From Ferdinandcohnia sp036962685 (GTDB lineage: Bacteria; Bacillota; Bacilli; Bacillales; Bacillaceae_L): a stretch of DNA of 64,000 nucleotides. The notes under the pieces are model-generated. The model worked only from the letters and a program-made list of their open reading frames with translations. It was not told the origin of the DNA and made no database searches. Both the position numbers and the translations under genes were made by a program. Below are positions 61,443 through 64,000 of the stretch, piece by piece. Where the stretch lies: contig NZ_JBALOP010000018.1 in NCBI RefSeq assembly GCF_036962685.1, positions 1 through 64,000 of the forward strand. Direction: 5' to 3'. Position 1 is the stretch's first letter, and the number at the start of each line of letters is the position of its first letter.

Positions 61443-62552
61443 ATGTCCATAGCGATTGTTAAAGGAGCACCCGGTCATTATAGAATTGGTGAAGGGATCC
61501 TTAAGGAATTAGAAATCCTTTTATCTGAGCTTAAAGTTCAAAAAATGCATATAGTATGCGGTACAAAGGCTTGGAATGCAGTTCGCCCATACTTACCGGA
61601 GAAAATAACAAACTCCCATAGTTCTAATTTTACTTTTGTAGAAGGCCACTGCACATTACAGAAGGTTGAAAGTATTTCAGATCAGCTATCAGCGGATTCA
61701 GCTGAGGCAGTCATTGGTATCGGAGGCGGAACAGCCCTAGACATCGCCAAGGCTTCTGCAATAAAAGCAGGTATAAAATCCATTTTAATTCCGAGTATTG
61801 CATCAACCTGTGCGGCATGGACTCCTCTTAGTGTGTTCTATGACCAAAATGGAGTTTTCACACACTACACCGAATTCCCTCTTGCCAATACCCTAGTACT
61901 TATTGAACCTGCTGTAATTGCAAAAGCTCCAGTAAAGTACTTACGAGCTGGAATTGGCGATACGCTAGCGAAGTTTTATGAAGCAGAGGCATTAACTTCT
62001 TCATTTTTCAAAAATCAAGAACTACCGGTTTGGCTTAAGGTTTCACAATTCTCAGCCTCTATTTGCAGAGATGTTCTGCTAAAGGATGCCACAGCAGCTA
62101 TCCAATCTGCTTCTAAAGGAATTGTCTCTGATGAACTGGTTAGAGTAATTGAGGCAATTATTATGACTGGTGGTATGGTAGGCGGCTTTGGAGAAAAAGC
62201 AGGAAGAGTAGCCGGCGCCCATTCTGTTCATAATGGTCTCACCGAAGCAACCGAAGCCAGAAGCTTTCTACACGGTGAGCTTGTTGCATATGGAATACTG
62301 GTCCAATTAGCCCTAGAGAACAAGCTGCAAGAGATTTTAAGACTGTCAAACTATTATCAGGAGTGGGGACTTCCAGTAAGCTTAGCAGACTTAACGATCA
62401 ATCTGGAGGATCAAACTCTTTTAGATAAAATCGTTAGAAAAGCAACTCTTCCTCAGGAATCGATCCATTTCATGGAGATAAGTATTTCAGAAGAAGCACT
62501 CTTATCTGCCATACGTGAAGTAGAAAATCTTTATTTCAATAAAGTCCATTAA
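61443..62552 (+). CDS. Iron-containing alcohol dehydrogenase family protein (GldA-like)
   Basis: 369 residues. The nucleotide-binding IGIGGGTALDIAKASA is near residue 95, and the metal ligands are kept: GDTLAKFYEA (Asp), AGAHSVHNGLTEA and FLHGELVAYG (His, His). The fold is that of glycerol dehydrogenase and sn-glycerol-1-phosphate dehydrogenase. The alcohol or aldehyde it handles is unknown. It is the first gene behind the S-box and precedes metQ, so its role should be tied to methionine or SAM supply or salvage. The ATG at 61443 (MSIAIVKGAPGH) has an AAAGGA site. Confidence 0.85.
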   Translation: MSIAIVKGAPGHYRIGEGILKELEILLSELKVQKMHIVCGTKAWNAVRPYLPEKITNSHSSNFTFVEGHCTLQKVESISDQLSADSAEAVIGIGGGTALDIAKASAIKAGIKSILIPSIASTCAAWTPLSVFYDQNGVFTHYTEFPLANTLVLIEPAVIAKAPVKYLRAGIGDTLAKFYEAEALTSSFFKNQELPVWLKVSQFSASICRDVLLKDATAAIQSASKGIVSDELVRVIEAIIMTGGMVGGFGEKAGRVAGAHSVHNGLTEATEARSFLHGELVAYGILVQLALENKLQEILRLSNYYQEWGLPVSLADLTINLEDQTLLDKIVRKATLPQESIHFMEISISEEALLSAIREVENLYFNKVH

Positions 62553-62593
62553 TCAAAGTTCAATCAAAATACACAACGAAAAGAGGAAAAGAC

Positions 62594-63430
62594 ATGAAAA
62601 AGTGGTTATTAGCTAGTTTATTGGTTTTAGTTATTTCGGTTCTTGCAGCATGCGGTGGAAGCAGTGAGTCTAGTGGTTCAAAAGACGAAAAAGCTGAAGG
62701 TTTATACAGTGACGAAAAGCTAGTTATTGGTGTTACAGCAGGTCCTCACGAACAAATTCTTGAAAAAGTAAAAGAGCTTGCAGAGAAAGAAGACCTAAAT
62801 ATCGAAATCAAAGTCTTCACCGACTATGTTATGCCAAATATTGCCTTAGATGAAAAAGAGCTCGACTTAAACATTTTCCAAACTGAGCCGTACTTTAATG
62901 CATTTAAAGAAGACCGTAAATTGGACCTTATAAAATCATTCGACACTGTAACATTCCCAATGGGAGTTTATTCATTAACGGTAAAGGATGTAAGTGAGCT
63001 TAAAGATGGAGCTAAAATCGGTTTACCTAGTGACCCAACAAACAGCGGACGTGCACTCCTTCTATTTGAAAAAGCAGGCTTGATCAAATTAGACCCAGAT
63101 ACTGGAATCAACTCGACTGTTAAGGATATTGAGGAAAATAAAAATAATTACGAGTTCATTGAACTTGACTCTGCACAGATTGCACGTCAGCTAGAAGAAC
63201 TTGATGCAGCAGCGATTAATACGAACTTTGCGATTGAAGCAGGATTTACACCTTCCGAGGATGCCATTTTTATCGAACCTAAGGATTCTCCATATGTAAA
63301 CCATGCTGCCGTTAGAACTGAAAACAAAGATGATGAAATTATTACGAAATTAGCGGATATTTATCGTAGTGAAGAAATAACAAAATTCATTGAAGAAGAA
63401 TTCAAGGGTTCTATTATTCCTTCTTGGTAA
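62594..63430 (+). CDS. metQ: Methionine ABC transporter substrate-binding lipoprotein MetQ
   Basis: 278 residues of the NlpA/MetQ family. Lipobox LAAC gives a lipid anchor near residue 20. GVTAGPHEQILEKVKELAEKE, VFTDYVMPNIALDEKELDLNIFQTEPYF, DPTNSGRALLLFEKAGLI and the FAIEAGFTPSEDAIF region are typical. It captures methionine (or its D- and precursor forms) and delivers it to the MetN/MetP pore. S-box operon gene. Confidence 0.93.
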   Translation: MKKWLLASLLVLVISVLAACGGSSESSGSKDEKAEGLYSDEKLVIGVTAGPHEQILEKVKELAEKEDLNIEIKVFTDYVMPNIALDEKELDLNIFQTEPYFNAFKEDRKLDLIKSFDTVTFPMGVYSLTVKDVSELKDGAKIGLPSDPTNSGRALLLFEKAGLIKLDPDTGINSTVKDIEENKNNYEFIELDSAQIARQLEELDAAAINTNFAIEAGFTPSEDAIFIEPKDSPYVNHAAVRTENKDDEIITKLADIYRSEEITKFIEEEFKGSIIPSW

Positions 63431-63441
63431 GAAAAAATCTA

Positions 63442-63480
63442 TTGGAGGACGTGGTAACCTTTTCGATACTGCGTCCTCCT
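63442..63480 (+). terminator. Hairpin between metQ and metN
   Basis: Stem GGAGGACG / CGTCCTCC with a long loop followed by TTATACT. It may reduce read-through into metN, giving more binding protein than ATPase. Confidence 0.55.
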
Positions 63481-63541
63481 TATACTACTATTAATACTTT
63501 TGAAAAAAGGATGTATACCAGCTTAGAAGGGAGTTTTACAA

Positions 63542-64000
63542 ATGATTGAATTAGTGGGAATCTCAAAAACTTTTACAGCTAAACAAGGTTCAATTCACGC
63601 TTTAAAGGATGTTTCCATTTCAGTAAAAAAAGGCGAGATTTATGGTGTGATTGGTTATAGCGGTGCAGGAAAAAGTACCCTTATTCGATGTGTGAACCTT
63701 CTAGAAAAGCCTGATTCAGGCTCTGTAAACGTGAATAATGTAGATTTGACGAAGCTATCAAATGGAAAACTCCGTGAAGCCCGCGGACGAATCGGGATGA
63801 TTTTCCAAGGCTTTAATCTTTTGAAGACAGCAACAGTCTATGAAAATATTGCACTTCCATTAAAGCTTACTGGTTTAAGCAAACAAGATGTCGAGGCGCG
63901 GGTTACAAAATATTTAAATATTGTCGGCCTCGAGGAGAAGCATCATGCCTATCCTTCTGAGCTTTCGGGTGGACAAAAGCAAAGAGTAGCGATTGCACGT
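63542..64000 (+). CDS. metN: Methionine ABC transporter ATPase MetN (cut by window edge)
   Basis: The first 153 residues are present. Walker A GYSGAGKSTLI is at about residue 38, the Q-loop in GMIFQGFNLL, and the ABC signature LSGGQKQRVAIAR is at the window edge. MIELVGISKTFTAKQGSIHALKDV matches MetN, which powers methionine import with MetP and MetQ. The start has AAGGGAG. The order metQ before metN differs from the metN-metP-metQ order of B. subtilis. The C-terminal part is off the edge. Confidence 0.93.
   Translation, partial: MIELVGISKTFTAKQGSIHALKDVSISVKKGEIYGVIGYSGAGKSTLIRCVNLLEKPDSGSVNVNNVDLTKLSNGKLREARGRIGMIFQGFNLLKTATVYENIALPLKLTGLSKQDVEARVTKYLNIVGLEEKHHAYPSELSGGQKQRVAIAR

Overview
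The window is chromosomal DNA of a low-GC, endospore-forming Bacillaceae bacterium. This rests on exact Bacillus-type gene order at the left end (a trnS-like tRNA cluster, sprT, cmpA, tex, sigB, ndoA, ndoAI, alr, ydcC, acpS, rhomboid gene, ydbT, ydbS, cshA, murF, ddl), the sporulation genes cmpA and ydcC, AGGAGG-type ribosome binding sites, and T-box, SAM and ZTP riboswitches typical of Firmicutes. Dispersed and tandem intergenic repeats like these are what I would expect in soil Bacillaceae of the Neobacillus/Mesobacillus type, but the genus cannot be fixed from the sequence alone. Three runs of N show a draft assembly, and all three lie inside repeats.

Layout. 1-1.4 kb: eleven tRNA genes on the minus strand behind one consensus promoter, reading toward a probable rRNA operon off the left edge. 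1.4-20.4 kb: mostly minus-strand housekeeping genes (SprT-like protease, Tex, sigma-B, the EndoA toxin/antitoxin pair, alanine racemase, M6 secreted protease, YdcC, AcpS, PH-domain membrane proteins, CshA helicase, esterase, MurF, Ddl). The rsb stress-signalling genes that normally lie between ndoA and sigB are absent. 20.7-24.7 kb: CNNM/HlyC transporter-like protein, a MerR regulator whose start is disrupted, rhodanese, VanZ. 24-29.3 kb: a GlcNAc catabolic region (nagP, nagA, nagB, nagR and a TIM-barrel protein) with two identical NagR operator-like palindromes. 29.5-40 kb: assorted single genes, including tyrS behind a tyrosine T-box and a CatE-like dioxygenase divergent from an HxlR regulator. 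40-45.7 kb: a methionine T-box operon (SAM hydrolase, ECF S component, fused EcfA, EcfT) next to a trans-sulfuration PLP enzyme. 45.9-58 kb: cardiolipin synthase, metallo-beta-lactamase, small membrane proteins, flavin reductase, prolyl-4-hydroxylase-like enzyme, ferredoxin, TipAS-type MerR, RND efflux pump with a divergent TetR, and a MOSC protein. 58-64 kb: a frameshifted alpha-hydroxy acid oxidase, ZTP riboswitch plus serA, then a SAM riboswitch operon (Fe-ADH-like enzyme, metQ, metN cut by the window edge).

Methionine, one-carbon and SAM metabolism recur through the right half: a Met T-box, a SAM riboswitch, a ZTP riboswitch, SAM hydrolase, an ECF importer, MetQN, SerA and a trans-sulfuration enzyme. 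The most unusual material is intergenic: a dispersed, multi-hairpin element in five copies with compensatory base changes, four different tandem-repeat arrays with units of 20, 52, 53 and 53 bp, and a promoter-hairpin-terminator unit between estA and cshA that looks like a small RNA or attenuated leader.
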